Shown here: positions 1-5,097 of the stretch, piece by piece
Position numbering within the stretch: position 1 is the first letter of the stretch
How the letters are laid out: each line of letters opens with the position of its first letter
Assembly: GCA_900552925.1 (NCBI GenBank)
Contig: USBH01000131.1
Coordinates: 1 to 5,097 of the forward strand
DNA: 5,097 nt
Direction: 5' to 3'
Origin: an uncultured Oscillospiraceae bacterium
Lineage (GTDB): Bacteria; Bacillota; Clostridia; Oscillospirales; Acutalibacteraceae
Notes under the pieces: generated by a model
What the model saw: the letters and a program-made list of their open reading frames with translations, nothing else
Database searches by the model: none
Told to the model about the DNA's origin: nothing
Translations under genes and position numbers: made by a program

Positions 1-18
1 GGGCCGCGCCCGCCGCCG

Positions 19-1059
19 CTAGAATGCGGGCGGCACCTGGAGCAGACCGGTCGTCTCATCGAGACCGAACAGAATGTTCATGTTCTGGATCGCCTGCCCC
101 GCCGCGCCCTTGACCATGTTGTCGATCGCGCTGATCGCGATGAACGTGTTCGTGCGCTTGTCGACGAAAATCGAAACGTCGCAGAAATTCGTGTATTTGA
201 TGTTGTGGATGTCCGCGCTCTTGCCCGCCGGCAGAAGCCGCACGAACGGCTCGTCCCCGTAGCGCGCTTCGTAGGCCGCGCGCAGCATCGGCTCGGTCAC
301 ACCGTCCTTCAGGCGCGCGTAGCACGTCGCGAGGATGCCGCGGTTCACCGGCAGCAGGTGCGGCACAAAGGTGATCCGCACCGGCGCGCCCGCAACCTTC
401 GAGAGCGTCTGCTCGATCTCCGGCGTGTGGCGGTGGCTCGCGACCTTGTAGGCCGACATGCCCTCGTTCAGCTCCGGATAGTGGTTGTTCTGCGCCGGCT
501 TGCGGCCCGCGCCGGTCACGCCGCTCGCGCAGTTCGCAATGATGCCGGCCTGCTCGATGTATCCCCGCTCGAGCGCCGGAACGAGCGCCAGCGGCACCGC
601 CGTCGTGTAGCAGCCCGGGTTCGCCACGAGCTTCGTCTTCTTGATCTGCTCGCGGAACAGCTCCGGCAAGCCGTACACCGCCTTTTCATGCAGCGCCTTG
701 TCCGCAAACGTGCCGCCGTACCACGCTTTGTACGCCTCTTCGCTCTCGAGACGGAAATCCGCGCCGAGATCGATGAACGCCTTGCCCTGCGCGTCGCATT
801 CCGCCGCAAGGTCCTGCGAAAGGCCGTGCGGCAGCGCCGCAAAGATCACGTCGCTCTTTTCGACAACCTCCGCCTGCGTGCCGCAGACGAGATCGCACAG
901 GCCGCGGTAAGCGGGGTATACGTCCGAAAGCGCCATGCCCTCGAAGCTCACCGAGCTGATCGCCGCGAGCTCCGCCGCGGGATGCAGGTAAATCAGGCGG
1001 CAGATCTCCGCCCCGGCGTATCCGGTCGCGCCGACAACTCCGACTTTTATCTTTTCCAT
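19..1059 (-). CDS. argC: N-acetyl-gamma-glutamyl-phosphate reductase (ArgC)
   Basis: This cytosolic enzyme reduces N-acetyl-glutamyl-5-phosphate with NADPH to N-acetylglutamate semialdehyde, the third step of arginine synthesis. The product is 346 residues, normal for the shorter ArgC type. Visible motifs are the N-terminal nucleotide-binding stretch GATGYAGAE (10-18), LPHG (76-79), DLGADFR (97-103), the active-site motif NPGCYTT with catalytic Cys150, SGVTGAGRK (179-187), HRHTPEI (209-215) and FVPHLLPVNRG. The residue after CY is Thr where many homologues have Pro; I recall Thr from clostridial ArgC, so this is not damage. The ATG at 1059 was chosen over an in-frame start further upstream: MEKIKVGVVG is the standard ArgC beginning, a strong Shine-Dalgarno site lies 9 nt before it, and the longer form would run into argH. 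The gene follows argH by 20 bases and is surely co-transcribed with it. The stop is TAG. Other arg genes may follow beyond the window edge. Confidence 0.97.
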   Translation of the reverse strand: MEKIKVGVVGATGYAGAEICRLIYLHPAAELAAISSVSFEGMALSDVYPAYRGLCDLVCGTQAEVVEKSDVIFAALPHGLSQDLAAECDAQGKAFIDLGADFRLESEEAYKAWYGGTFADKALHEKAVYGLPELFREQIKKTKLVANPGCYTTAVPLALVPALERGYIEQAGIIANCASGVTGAGRKPAQNNHYPELNEGMSAYKVASHRHTPEIEQTLSKVAGAPVRITFVPHLLPVNRGILATCYARLKDGVTEPMLRAAYEARYGDEPFVRLLPAGKSADIHNIKYTNFCDVSIFVDKRTNTFIAISAIDNMVKGAAGQAIQNMNILFGLDETTGLLQVPPAF

Positions 1060-1068
1060 TTTTGAAAA

Positions 1069-1080
1069 CCTTCCCTTCCT
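1069..1080 (-). promoter_or_regulatory. argC ribosome binding site touching the argH stop codon
   Basis: On the minus strand the purine run AGGAAGGGAAGG ends 9 nt before the argC ATG, and its first base is the last base of the argH TGA stop. It contains two overlapping GGAAGG-like cores. The placement fixes the argC start at 1059 and suggests that ribosomes finishing argH can feed argC directly (translational coupling, inferred). Confidence 0.85.
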
Positions 1081-2453
1081 CAGTTCAGCAGCGCCCGGAC
1101 TTCCTTTGCCGCCGCGCGGACGTTTTCCGGACACGGCGCGCCCTTGACCTTGCGGTCGTTCACGCACTTTTCGAGATTGATCGCCGTATAAACGCCCTCG
1201 TCAAACGCGTCGCAGACCTTCCTGTATTCGTCGAGCGGCAGCGTCTCGAGCGTCAGCCCGCGGTCGATGCACAGCGCGACGAGCTCGCCCGTGATCTTGT
1301 ACGCGTCGCGGAACGGCAGGCCCTTCGCCGCAACGAGGTAGTCGGCGCAGTCGGTCGCGTTGATGAAGCCCTTCGCCGCAGCGTTGCGCATGTTGTCCTT
1401 TAAAACGCGCATCGTCTTCAGCATCGGGATGAACGGCGTGAGGCACAGGCGCAGCGTGTCGACCGCGTCGAACACGGCCTCCTTGTCCTCCTGCATGTCC
1501 TTGTTGTAGGCGAGCGGCAGGCCCTTCATCATCGTGAGCAGCGCCGTGAGGTCGCCGAATACGCGCCCGCTCTTGCCGCGGATCAGCTCCGTGATGTCGG
1601 GATTCTTCTTCTGCGGCATGATGCTCGAGCCGGTGGAAAACGCGTCGTCCAGCTCGATGAACTTGAACTCCCACGAGCACCAGAGGATGATCTCCTCCGA
1701 AAATCTGGAGAGGTGCACCATCGCGATGGAGACCGCCGCCGCGATCTCCGCGCAGAAGTCGCGGTCGGCAACGCCGTCGAGACTGTTGCGGCTGACCGCC
1801 GAGAAGCCGAGCAGCTTCGCCGTGAGGTCGCGGTCGAGCGGGTAGGTCGTGCCGGCCAGCGCGCCGGAGCCGAGCGGGCAGACGTCCATGCGCTTTGCGG
1901 CGTCCTGCAGGCGGCCGATGTCCCGCAGGAACATCTCGGCGTACGCCATCAGGTGGTGGCCGAAGGTGATCGGCTGCGCGCGCTGCAGGTGCGTGTAGCC
2001 GGGCATGACCGCGTCGGCGTATTCCTCCGCCTGGTCGCAGAGGACGCCGATCAGCTCTTTGAGCTGGCCGATGAGGCCCGCGCACGCTTTGCGGAGCGTC
2101 AGGCGGACGTCGAGCGCGACCTGGTCGTTTCGGCTACGCGCCGTGTGCAGCCGCTTGCCCGCGTCGCCGATGCGCGCGGTCAACTCGCCCTCGACAAAGG
2201 TGTGGATGTCCTCGGCGTCGGGGTCGATCGAGAGCGCGCCGCTCTCGATGTCCGCGGCGATCTTTTCGAGCTCCGCGCAGATCTTGTCGCTCTCGCTCTG
2301 CGCGATGATGCCGCAGGCGCCGAGCATCGTCGCGTGCGCGATGCTGCCCTCGATGTCCTCTTTGTACATCCGGCTGTCGATCGAAATCGACGAATTGAAA
2401 TCGTTTGTCTTCGGGTCCGCCTCCTTCTGGAAGCGCCCTTTCCACAGCTTCAT
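1080..2453 (-). CDS. argH: Argininosuccinate lyase (ArgH)
   Basis: This enzyme splits argininosuccinate into arginine and fumarate, the last step of arginine synthesis. It belongs to the fumarase/aspartase superfamily, which acts as cytosolic homotetramers. The 457-residue product is the usual length. It opens with the typical MKLWKGRF and carries HTARSRNDQVALD (103-115), the YTHLQ region with His155, QPITFGHH (160-167) and the fumarate-lyase signature GSSIMPQKKNPD (275-286). By comparison with characterised lyases, Ser277 in the mobile loop and Lys283 are the expected catalytic pair. Nothing essential is missing. The start ATG at 2453 has a modest Shine-Dalgarno site, AAAGGGTG (2465-2472), with an 11-nt spacer, a little longer than ideal. 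The gene lies 167 bases after argG, beyond a terminator, and 20 bases before argC. The substrate is made by ArgG, so the neighbours perform consecutive reactions. Confidence 0.98.
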   Translation of the reverse strand: MKLWKGRFQKEADPKTNDFNSSISIDSRMYKEDIEGSIAHATMLGACGIIAQSESDKICAELEKIAADIESGALSIDPDAEDIHTFVEGELTARIGDAGKRLHTARSRNDQVALDVRLTLRKACAGLIGQLKELIGVLCDQAEEYADAVMPGYTHLQRAQPITFGHHLMAYAEMFLRDIGRLQDAAKRMDVCPLGSGALAGTTYPLDRDLTAKLLGFSAVSRNSLDGVADRDFCAEIAAAVSIAMVHLSRFSEEIILWCSWEFKFIELDDAFSTGSSIMPQKKNPDITELIRGKSGRVFGDLTALLTMMKGLPLAYNKDMQEDKEAVFDAVDTLRLCLTPFIPMLKTMRVLKDNMRNAAAKGFINATDCADYLVAAKGLPFRDAYKITGELVALCIDRGLTLETLPLDEYRKVCDAFDEGVYTAINLEKCVNDRKVKGAPCPENVRAAAKEVRALLN

Positions 2454-2579
2454 GGCTGGCTTTTCACCCTTTCTGCTCCGGCCCGGCCTGCGCCTGCCCG
2501 ATAAACTTCAAAAAATTTTCCTTATAATTTTCCAGACGCGCGGCGCCCTATGTCTCCCGCGCAATCTGCATGAAGCCAG

Positions 2580-2604
2580 AAAAGGGCAGGCAAACCGCCT
2601 ACCC
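2580..2604 (-). terminator. Rho-independent terminator after argG
   Basis: Read on the minus strand, GGGTAGGC pairs with GCCTGCCC around a 5-base GGTTT loop (stem arms 2597-2604 and 2584-2591), followed by TTTTCT. The 8-bp stem contains one G-T pair, which is a wobble only in the minus-strand transcript (a C-A mismatch in the other direction), so it is oriented for argG. It begins 16 nt past the argG stop. The U tract is short, so partial read-through into argH is plausible. Confidence 0.75.
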
Positions 2605-2620
2605 CATCTGTGTGCTTCGC

Positions 2621-3850
2621 TTATTTCTCCCCGAGCTTCGCCTTCATCTTGGCCTGGACCTGAATCGGCAGGCCGAAGAGGTTGATGAAGCCGGCGGAAT
2701 CCTTCTGGTTGTAGACTTCGTCCTCGTCGAAGGTCGCGATCTCTTCGTCATACAGCGTGTACGGGGAGGTGACGCCCGCGTTGATGACGTTGCCCTTGTA
2801 GAGCTTCAGCTTGACGTCGCCGGTCACATTCTCGTTGACCTTGTCGACGAACGCGGAAAGCGCTTCCCTGAGCGGCGTGAACCACTGGCCGTTGTAGGTG
2901 AGGTCCGCCATCTTCGGCGCGACCTGCGTCTGCAGGAAGTGGAACGTCTCCTTGTCGAGCGTGATCGTCTCGAGCACGTTGTGCGCTTTGTAGAGGATCG
3001 TGCCGGCCGGCGTCTCATACACGCCGCGGCTCTTCATGCCGACGAGGCGGTTCTCGACGATGTCGAGCAGGCCGATGCCGTTCGCGCCGCCGAGCGCGTT
3101 CAGCTTCGAGACAAGCTCCACCGCGCCGAGCGTCTCGCCGTCGATCGCGGTGGGAACGCCCTTTTCGAAGTGGATCGTCACGTAGGTCGGCTCGTCGGGC
3201 GCCTGCTCCGGGGAAACGCCGAGCTCGAGGAAGCCGGGCTTGTTGTACTGCGGCTCGTTCGCCGGGTTTTCAAGGTCGAGGCCCTCGTGCGAAAGGTGCC
3301 AGATGTTCTTGTCCTTCGAGTAGTTCGTCTCGCGGTTGATCTTCAGCGGGATGTTGTGCGCCTCCGCGTACTCGATCTCTTCCTCTCTCGACTTGATGGA
3401 CCACTCTCTCCACGGCGCGATGATCTTCATATCCGGCGCAAACGCCTTGATCGTCAGCTCGAAGCGGACCTGGTCGTTGCCCTTGCCGGTGCAGCCGTGG
3501 CAGATGGCGTCCGCGCCCTCGGCCTTCGCGATCTCGACAAGGCGCTTTGCGATGCAGGGCCGCGCGTGCGAGGTGCCGAGGAGGTAGTCCTCATACTTGG
3601 CGTCCGCCTTGAGGCAGGGCCAGATGTAGTTTTCGATGTAATCCTGCTTGAGGTCTTCGATGTAGAGCTTCGAGGCGCCGGTCTTGATCGCTTTCTCCTC
3701 CAGGCCGTCGAGCTCCGTGCCCTGGCCCACGTCGCCGGAAACCGCGATGACCTCGCAGTTGTTGTAGTTTTCCTTGAGCCACGGGATGATGATCGATGTG
3801 TCGAGGCCGCCGGAATAGGCGAGAACGACCTTCTTGATTTCCTTTGCCAT
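2621..3850 (-). CDS. argG: Argininosuccinate synthase (ArgG)
   Basis: This cytosolic enzyme joins citrulline and aspartate at the cost of ATP to AMP and pyrophosphate, giving argininosuccinate, the ArgH substrate. The 409-residue product fits the family (about 400). The ATP-pyrophosphatase P-loop AYSGGLDTS is at 11-19. Other conserved stretches are SGDVGQG (38-44), [12 protein letters not shown] (91-102), [14 protein letters not shown] (118-131) and [20 protein letters not shown] (177-196). All are intact. I chose the ATG at 3850 (MAKEIKK). An in-frame TTG at 3856 would add only Met-Lys, but it lies 2 nt from the Shine-Dalgarno site AAAGAGG, whereas the ATG lies 8 nt away. The stop is TAA. 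The gene has its own promoter and an ARG box upstream, and a terminator follows 16 nt downstream. Expression is therefore probably repressed by ArgR when arginine is plentiful (inferred). Confidence 0.98.
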   Translation of the reverse strand: MAKEIKKVVLAYSGGLDTSIIIPWLKENYNNCEVIAVSGDVGQGTELDGLEEKAIKTGASKLYIEDLKQDYIENYIWPCLKADAKYEDYLLGTSHARPCIAKRLVEIAKAEGADAICHGCTGKGNDQVRFELTIKAFAPDMKIIAPWREWSIKSREEEIEYAEAHNIPLKINRETNYSKDKNIWHLSHEGLDLENPANEPQYNKPGFLELGVSPEQAPDEPTYVTIHFEKGVPTAIDGETLGAVELVSKLNALGGANGIGLLDIVENRLVGMKSRGVYETPAGTILYKAHNVLETITLDKETFHFLQTQVAPKMADLTYNGQWFTPLREALSAFVDKVNENVTGDVKLKLYKGNVINAGVTSPYTLYDEEIATFDEDEVYNQKDSAGFINLFGLPIQVQAKMKAKLGEK

Positions 3851-3858
3851 TTTCAAAA

Positions 3859-3865
3859 CCTCTTT
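3859..3865 (-). promoter_or_regulatory. argG ribosome binding site
   Basis: The minus strand reads AAAGAGG, then 8 nt, then the ATG at 3850. This spacing rules against the TTG at 3856, which has only 2 nt between it and the site, and supports the 409-residue ArgG. Confidence 0.8.
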
Positions 3866-3876
3866 CTTTTAACAGT

Positions 3877-3888
3877 CGCCGCGCGGCG
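3877..3888 (-). repeat. GC-rich palindrome in the argG leader
   Basis: CGCCGCGCGGCG is a perfect 12-base palindrome in the predicted 5' untranslated region, 11 nt upstream of the argG ribosome binding site. In RNA it can form a short CGCC/GGCG stem. An upstream CGCCG (minus strand, near 3893-3898) could pair instead with the CGGCG arm, so two exclusive folds are possible. A regulatory role is not shown, and chance in GC-rich DNA is a real alternative. Confidence 0.35.
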
Positions 3889-3922
3889 CAGCCGGCGGGA
3901 AATTGCTGATTCAATGGTTATC

Positions 3923-3950
3923 ATTATACACCGTTTTCCGGAAAAATCAA
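3923..3950 (-). promoter_or_regulatory. Sigma-A type promoter for argG
   Basis: On the minus strand a -35 element TTGATT (3945-3950) is separated by 16 bases from a perfect -10 TATAAT (3923-3928). Transcription should begin near 3916, leaving a leader of about 65 nt before the argG ATG. The site lies in the AT-rich gap and next to an ARG box. It is the best promoter I can see in the window. Confidence 0.72.
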
Positions 3951-3957
3951 CCCCCAA

Positions 3958-3975
3958 AATGAATATTTATTCACA
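3958..3975. promoter_or_regulatory. ARG box (ArgR operator) upstream of argG
   Basis: The 18 bases AATGAATATTTATTCACA fit every position of the classical ARG-box consensus WNTGAATWWWWATTCANW, with the symmetric half sites TGAAT and ATTCA. ArgR/AhrC hexamers bind such boxes with arginine as corepressor. The box ends 8 bp upstream of the argG -35 element. A degenerate second half site (ATTCA at 3909-3913) lies near the predicted transcription start and might be a weak partner box. No argR gene is in the window, so the regulator is inferred. Confidence 0.75.
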
Positions 3976-4020
3976 TTGGGCAGATTGACCGTATTTCCGT
4001 GCATTTCCCGCGGCTTTCGG

Positions 4021-4041
4021 CGAAAATATATCCAGTTTTCG
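4021..4041. repeat. Inverted repeat CGAAAA/TTTTCG in the hflX-argG gap
   Basis: CGAAAA (4021-4026) and TTTTCG (4036-4041) are perfect inverted arms around a 9-base spacer. They can be extended by two G-C pairs if one base is bulged. On the minus strand the 3' arm follows an AT-rich loop but no U tract follows it, so it is a poor terminator. It may be an operator, a transcript-end structure of hflX, or chance. Confidence 0.3.
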
Positions 4042-4073
4042 GCCGGGCGCTGATGCGCTTTATACATTTTCCG

Positions 4074-4107
4074 GTGTATATGATGTATAAAATACATCGG
4101 CATACAC
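4074..4107. repeat. Nested inverted repeat directly after hflX
   Basis: The core is GATGTATAAAATACATC (4082-4098): two perfect 7-base arms around AAA. Around it lies a second pair, GTGTAT (4074-4079) and ATACAC (4102-4107). TGTAT occurs at 4075 and 4085, and ATACA at 4092 and 4102, so each half site is repeated exactly 10 bp apart. A further TATACA lies at 4061. The structure starts 4 nt after the hflX stop. It could be a multi-site operator or a 3' hairpin of the hflX mRNA. It is not a clean ARG box, because the TGTAT/ATACA spacing is 3 rather than 4 bases. No U tract follows, so it is not a classic terminator. Confidence 0.6.
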
Positions 4108-4111
4108 TGTT

Positions 4112-5050
4112 TTATGCATCGTCGGTCCGGTACGGCGCGAGCAGCGCAAGCTCCCGCGGCTCCACGCGGGCGCGCACGCGCAGCCCTTCGGCGGTGTACT
4201 CCTCCGAGAGCAGCGCGCCCGCGCGCCGCAGCTCGGCCGCGACGCCGGCCTTTGCAAACGGCAGCAGCGCCGTGACCTCGACCGCCTTGACCGGCAGATT
4301 GTCCTCCACGGCCTGCAGGAGCGCTTCGACGCCCTCGTTTTTCAGCGCGCTGATGCGCACCGCGCCCGGCACACGGACCGCTTCGTCCGGGTTCCGGACG
4401 AGGTCCCACTTGTTCAGCACCGGGATCACCGGGCGGTCGCCGCAGCCGAGGCTCTGCAGGATCTCGTTCGTCACGTCGAGGTGCACGCGCGCCTCCGGGC
4501 TCGAGGCGTCGCAGACGTTGAGGATGATGTCCGCGGTCGCGGCCTGCTCGAGCGTCGACTTGAACGCCTCGACGAGGTGGTGCGGCAGGCGGCGCACCAG
4601 GCCGACCGTGTCGATCAGCATGACGGTCTTGCCGCCGGGCAGCTTCAGCGCGCGGGCCGTCGGGTCGAGCGTCGCGAAGAGCTTGTCCTCTGCGAGCACG
4701 CCCGCCTGCGTGAGCAGGTTCATCAGCGTCGACTTGCCGGCGTTCGTGTAGCCGACGAGCGCGACGGTCACCGTGCCGTCCTTTTCGCGGCGGCGCTGCG
4801 TCTCTTTGCGGCCGGTCTCCACCTTTTTGAGCTGCTCGCGCAGCGACTCGATGCGCCGGCGGATGTGCCGGCGGTCGGTCTCGAGCTTCGTCTCACCCGG
4901 GCCGCGCGTGCCGATGCCGCCGCCGAGCCGGGAGAGCGCCGCGCCCTTGCCCGAAAGGCGGGGCAGCATGTACTTGAGCTGCGCCATCTCCACCTGCACC
5001 TTGCCGGCGCGGCTCTGCGCGCGCTGGGCGAAAATGTCGAGGATCAGCAT
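4112..5050 (-). CDS. hflX: GTPase HflX, 5' end missing
   Basis: HflX is a ribosome-associated GTPase that binds the 50S subunit and splits stalled ribosomes, notably under heat or antibiotic stress in characterised species. The 312 visible residues lack roughly the first 100 or more of a family usually about 400-430 long. In order there are LILDIFAQRA and the linker helix region, the HflX-specific Gly-rich block GGGIGTRGPGETKLETDRR (43-61), a charged coiled-coil-like segment (62-92), and then the G domain: G1 GYTNAGKST (100-108), the FATLDPTAR switch region (125-133), G3 DTVG (147-150), G4 NKWD (213-216) and G5 SALK (234-237). A short C-terminal domain closes the protein, which ends with TAA. 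The apparent start further right (a GTG at 5065, encoding MYKRQ) lies in adapter sequence and is false; the Met at 5050 is an internal residue. The argG promoter downstream implies a separate transcription unit. Confidence 0.95.
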   Translation of the reverse strand: MLILDIFAQRAQSRAGKVQVEMAQLKYMLPRLSGKGAALSRLGGGIGTRGPGETKLETDRRHIRRRIESLREQLKKVETGRKETQRRREKDGTVTVALVGYTNAGKSTLMNLLTQAGVLAEDKLFATLDPTARALKLPGGKTVMLIDTVGLVRRLPHHLVEAFKSTLEQAATADIILNVCDASSPEARVHLDVTNEILQSLGCGDRPVIPVLNKWDLVRNPDEAVRVPGAVRISALKNEGVEALLQAVEDNLPVKAVEVTALLPFAKAGVAAELRRAGALLSEEYTAEGLRVRARVEPRELALLAPYRTDDA

Positions 5051-5097
5051 CTGTCTCTTATACACATCTGACGCTGCCGACGAATTAGACGGTGTAG
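5051..5097. other. Illumina Nextera adapter (sequencing artefact)
   Basis: Positions 5051-5069 are CTGTCTCTTATACACATCT, the Tn5 mosaic end used in Nextera libraries. Positions 5070-5083 (GACGCTGCCGACGA) complete the reverse complement of the Nextera read-1 primer. Next is ATTAGACG (5084-5091), the reverse complement of CGTCTAAT, which I recognise as i5 index S510. GTGTAG (5092-5097) is the start of the reverse-complemented P5 oligonucleotide. The genomic insert ends at 5050. These bases are untrimmed read-through, not a mobile element. Confidence 0.98.

Noticed and set aside
623..643. Active-site defect in ArgC (Thr after Cys-Tyr where many homologues have Pro)
   Set aside because: Cys150 and all neighbouring motif residues are intact, and the same Thr is, to my recollection, found in clostridial ArgC proteins, so it is lineage variation.
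205..1065. Long plus-strand frame (286 codons) antisense to argC, and similar ones opposite argH (1713-2504) and hflX (4481-5071)
   Set aside because: All lie opposite clear genes with intact family motifs, have Arg-rich low-information products, and have no supporting promoter. The one opposite hflX even runs into adapter sequence.
1060..1167. N-terminal extension of ArgC by 36 residues into argH
   Set aside because: The extension is Arg/Gly-rich, overlaps the end of argH and is unlike ArgC proteins. The ATG at 1059 has a strong ribosome binding site.
2501..2532. Promoter for argH around the AT-rich stretch with TATAAG
   Set aside because: A -10-like TATAAG is present on the minus strand, but I find no acceptable -35 element 15-19 bases upstream, so I do not call it.
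3854..3856. TTG as the argG start (adding Met-Lys)
   Set aside because: It lies 2 nt from the Shine-Dalgarno site, too close for initiation. The ATG at 3850 has an 8-nt spacer and gives the usual N-terminus.
2570..3988. A 472-codon open frame on the plus strand covering all of argG in antisense
   Set aside because: It mirrors the whole of a certain gene, its product is rich in Arg, Val, Leu, Asp and Glu as expected from the reverse complement of GC-biased codons, and it has no recognisable domain. GC-rich DNA commonly keeps such antisense frames open.
4082..4098. Second ARG box
   Set aside because: The TGTAT/ATACA half sites are separated by 3 bases where the ARG box has 4, and the GA of the TGAAT half site is absent. 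It may bind another regulator, but it is not a consensus ArgR site.
5051..5069. Tn5/IS50-like transposon end
   Set aside because: It is the 19-base mosaic end, but it continues directly into the Nextera read-1 primer, an i5 index and P5, so it comes from library preparation and not from a genomic transposon.

Overview
The window carries four protein genes, all on the minus strand: in transcription order hflX (5' end missing), argG, argH and argC. Three of them encode arginine-biosynthesis enzymes. ArgC is N-acetyl-gamma-glutamyl-phosphate reductase, a mid-pathway step. ArgG (argininosuccinate synthase) and ArgH (argininosuccinate lyase) are the last two steps, converting citrulline to arginine. 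The coding DNA is clearly GC-rich, while the main intergenic gap is AT-rich. The Shine-Dalgarno sites, a sigma-A-like promoter, an ArgR-type operator and the style of the proteins suggest a GC-rich member of the Bacillota, probably class Clostridia (Oscillospirales-like). That placement is an inference from protein style, not a demonstrated assignment.

Layout from right to left, the direction of transcription: positions 5051-5097 are not biological. They are an Illumina Nextera read-1 adapter (transposon mosaic end, read-1 primer, an 8-base i5 index and the first bases of P5). The real DNA therefore ends at 5050, inside hflX, which keeps its linker region, GTPase domain and C-terminus. hflX ends at 4112. 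A 261-base gap (3851-4111) follows. It holds an unusual nested inverted repeat directly after hflX, a second inverted repeat, a consensus-quality ARG box, a convincing promoter for argG, a GC-rich leader palindrome and the argG ribosome binding site. After argG, a 167-base gap contains a good rho-independent terminator 16 nt past the stop codon, so argH-argC is probably either a separate unit or fed by read-through. argH and argC are tightly linked: 20 bases apart, with the argC Shine-Dalgarno site starting on the last base of the argH stop codon. argC ends 18 bases before the left window edge.

Together this looks like an ArgR-controlled arginine locus next to an unrelated ribosome-rescue GTPase gene. 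I see no mobile element, CRISPR array, tRNA or rRNA, and no evidence of a new biological system. The points most worth a second look are the adapter contamination with the false hflX start it creates, the ARG box/promoter pair, the nested palindrome with 10-bp spacing, and the terminator inside the arg cluster.
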